In this document: positions 63,734 through 64,000 of the stretch, in pieces | Layout of the letters: each line of letters opens with the position of its first letter | How positions within the stretch are numbered: position 1 is the stretch's first letter | Assembly (NCBI RefSeq): GCF_000938305.1 | Contig: NZ_JYMT01000018.1 | Location: 1 to 64,000 of the forward strand | Length of the DNA: 64,000 bases | Direction of reading: 5' to 3' | DNA from: Bradyrhizobium sp. LTSP885 | GTDB lineage: Bacteria > Pseudomonadota > Alphaproteobacteria > Rhizobiales > Xanthobacteraceae | Translations under genes and position numbers: made by a program | The notes under the pieces: generated by a model | Database searches by the model: none | What the model was told of the DNA's origin: nothing | What the model saw: the letters and a program-made list of their open reading frames with translations, nothing else

Positions 63734-64000
63734 TGCCGGAAGTTACCTCCCAGCACCGCACCGGCATCGCGCTCATCGTTGCGGCGGCGGTGGCATGGAG
63801 TACCGCGCCGTTCTTCACCCGACTGCTCCCCTTCGACTCCTGGACCATTCTGTTCTGGCGCGGGCTGTTCGGCGGTGGCGTGATCGCGCTGGTCCTGGTC
63901 GTCATGCAAGGCCGCCGCGGCGTTCGCGACCTCATCGCGATGCGCCCAAGCGGGTGGCTGGTGGCCGGCCTTTCGACCGTCGGCATGGTGACGTTCATTC
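63734..64000 (+). CDS. EamA/DMT-family transporter (partial, cut by window end)
   Basis: The first 89 codons of a drug/metabolite-type transporter. ATG 63734 has AGAGG four bases upstream. The N-terminus TGIALIVAAAVAWSTAPFFTRLLPFDSWTILFWRG has the classic EamA first membrane segment (AAAVAWST) and the second begins at GLFGGGVIALVLVVM. The frame is still open at 64000. The substrate is not predictable. Confidence 0.85.

Overview
The window is high-GC alphaproteobacterial chromosome. Gene content and order (fabI - histidine phosphatase - aroC; pdxH next to a DnaJ-type chaperone gene; RibB with a decayed GTP cyclohydrolase II half) and several families of intergenic palindromes point to Bradyrhizobium or a close relative in Nitrobacteraceae. 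This is inferred from protein character and repeat style; no rRNA, tRNA or CRISPR array was seen.

Layout. 0-1.4 kb: an IS4-family transposase whose insertion seems to have cut off a gene, leaving a 38-codon tail coupled to the next gene. 1.4-7.8 kb: a same-strand run with a CnbZ-like deaminase, a Tat-exported flavin amine oxidase, a cytochrome c, an exported RidA-like protein, an exported M20 hydrolase, an aspartate dehydrogenase and a nicotinamidase. 7.9-8.9 kb: a divergent hydroxymethylbilane synthase (HemC).

8.9-23.2 kb is a complete carbon-phosphorus lyase locus in three transcription units. A minus-strand unit (left-handed beta-helix acyltransferase, second PhnM, DUF1045 2H phosphoesterase) diverges from phnCDEE. 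phnF then diverges from phnGHIJKLMN plus a flavin-reductase-like last gene. I find PHO-box-like 7-4-7 direct repeats in front of all three units, and a perfect inverted repeat fitting a PhnF operator in front of phnG. PhnCDE import phosphonates, PhnGHIJKL with PhnM transfer ribose triphosphate and cleave the C-P bond, and PhnN finishes PRPP. PhnP is absent, and the DUF1045 enzyme is its likely stand-in. A PhoD-type phosphatase at 35.9 kb, also with a PHO-box-like site, adds to the phosphate-starvation theme.

23.2-28.5 kb: a TetR regulator divergent from an RND efflux pair. 29-35 kb: a catabolic divergon with MaoC-like, carboxymuconolactone-decarboxylase-like and SDR genes opposite a giant indolepyruvate:ferredoxin oxidoreductase fusion. 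35-55 kb: mostly single housekeeping or accessory genes (PhoD, aldo/keto reductase, a His-rich secreted peptide, aminotransferase, DUF3124, CPA2 antiporter, RibB, glutaryl-CoA dehydrogenase, MBL hydrolase, DUF1499, acyl-CoA synthetase, extensin-like protein, L,D-transpeptidase, CorA, SDR, PdxH, lipoprotein, DnaJ-type), separated by palindromic repeats and bidirectional terminators.

55.9-57.9 kb is the one clearly foreign patch: an AT-richer stretch with a single large gene ending in a PD-(D/E)XK nuclease domain and carrying an unrecognised N-terminal half. It is the best candidate for an undescribed, possibly defensive, system. 57.9-64 kb returns to the core: anti-sigma/ECF sigma pair, fabI, histidine phosphatase, aroC, a GAF-class III cyclase, and the start of an EamA transporter cut by the window edge.
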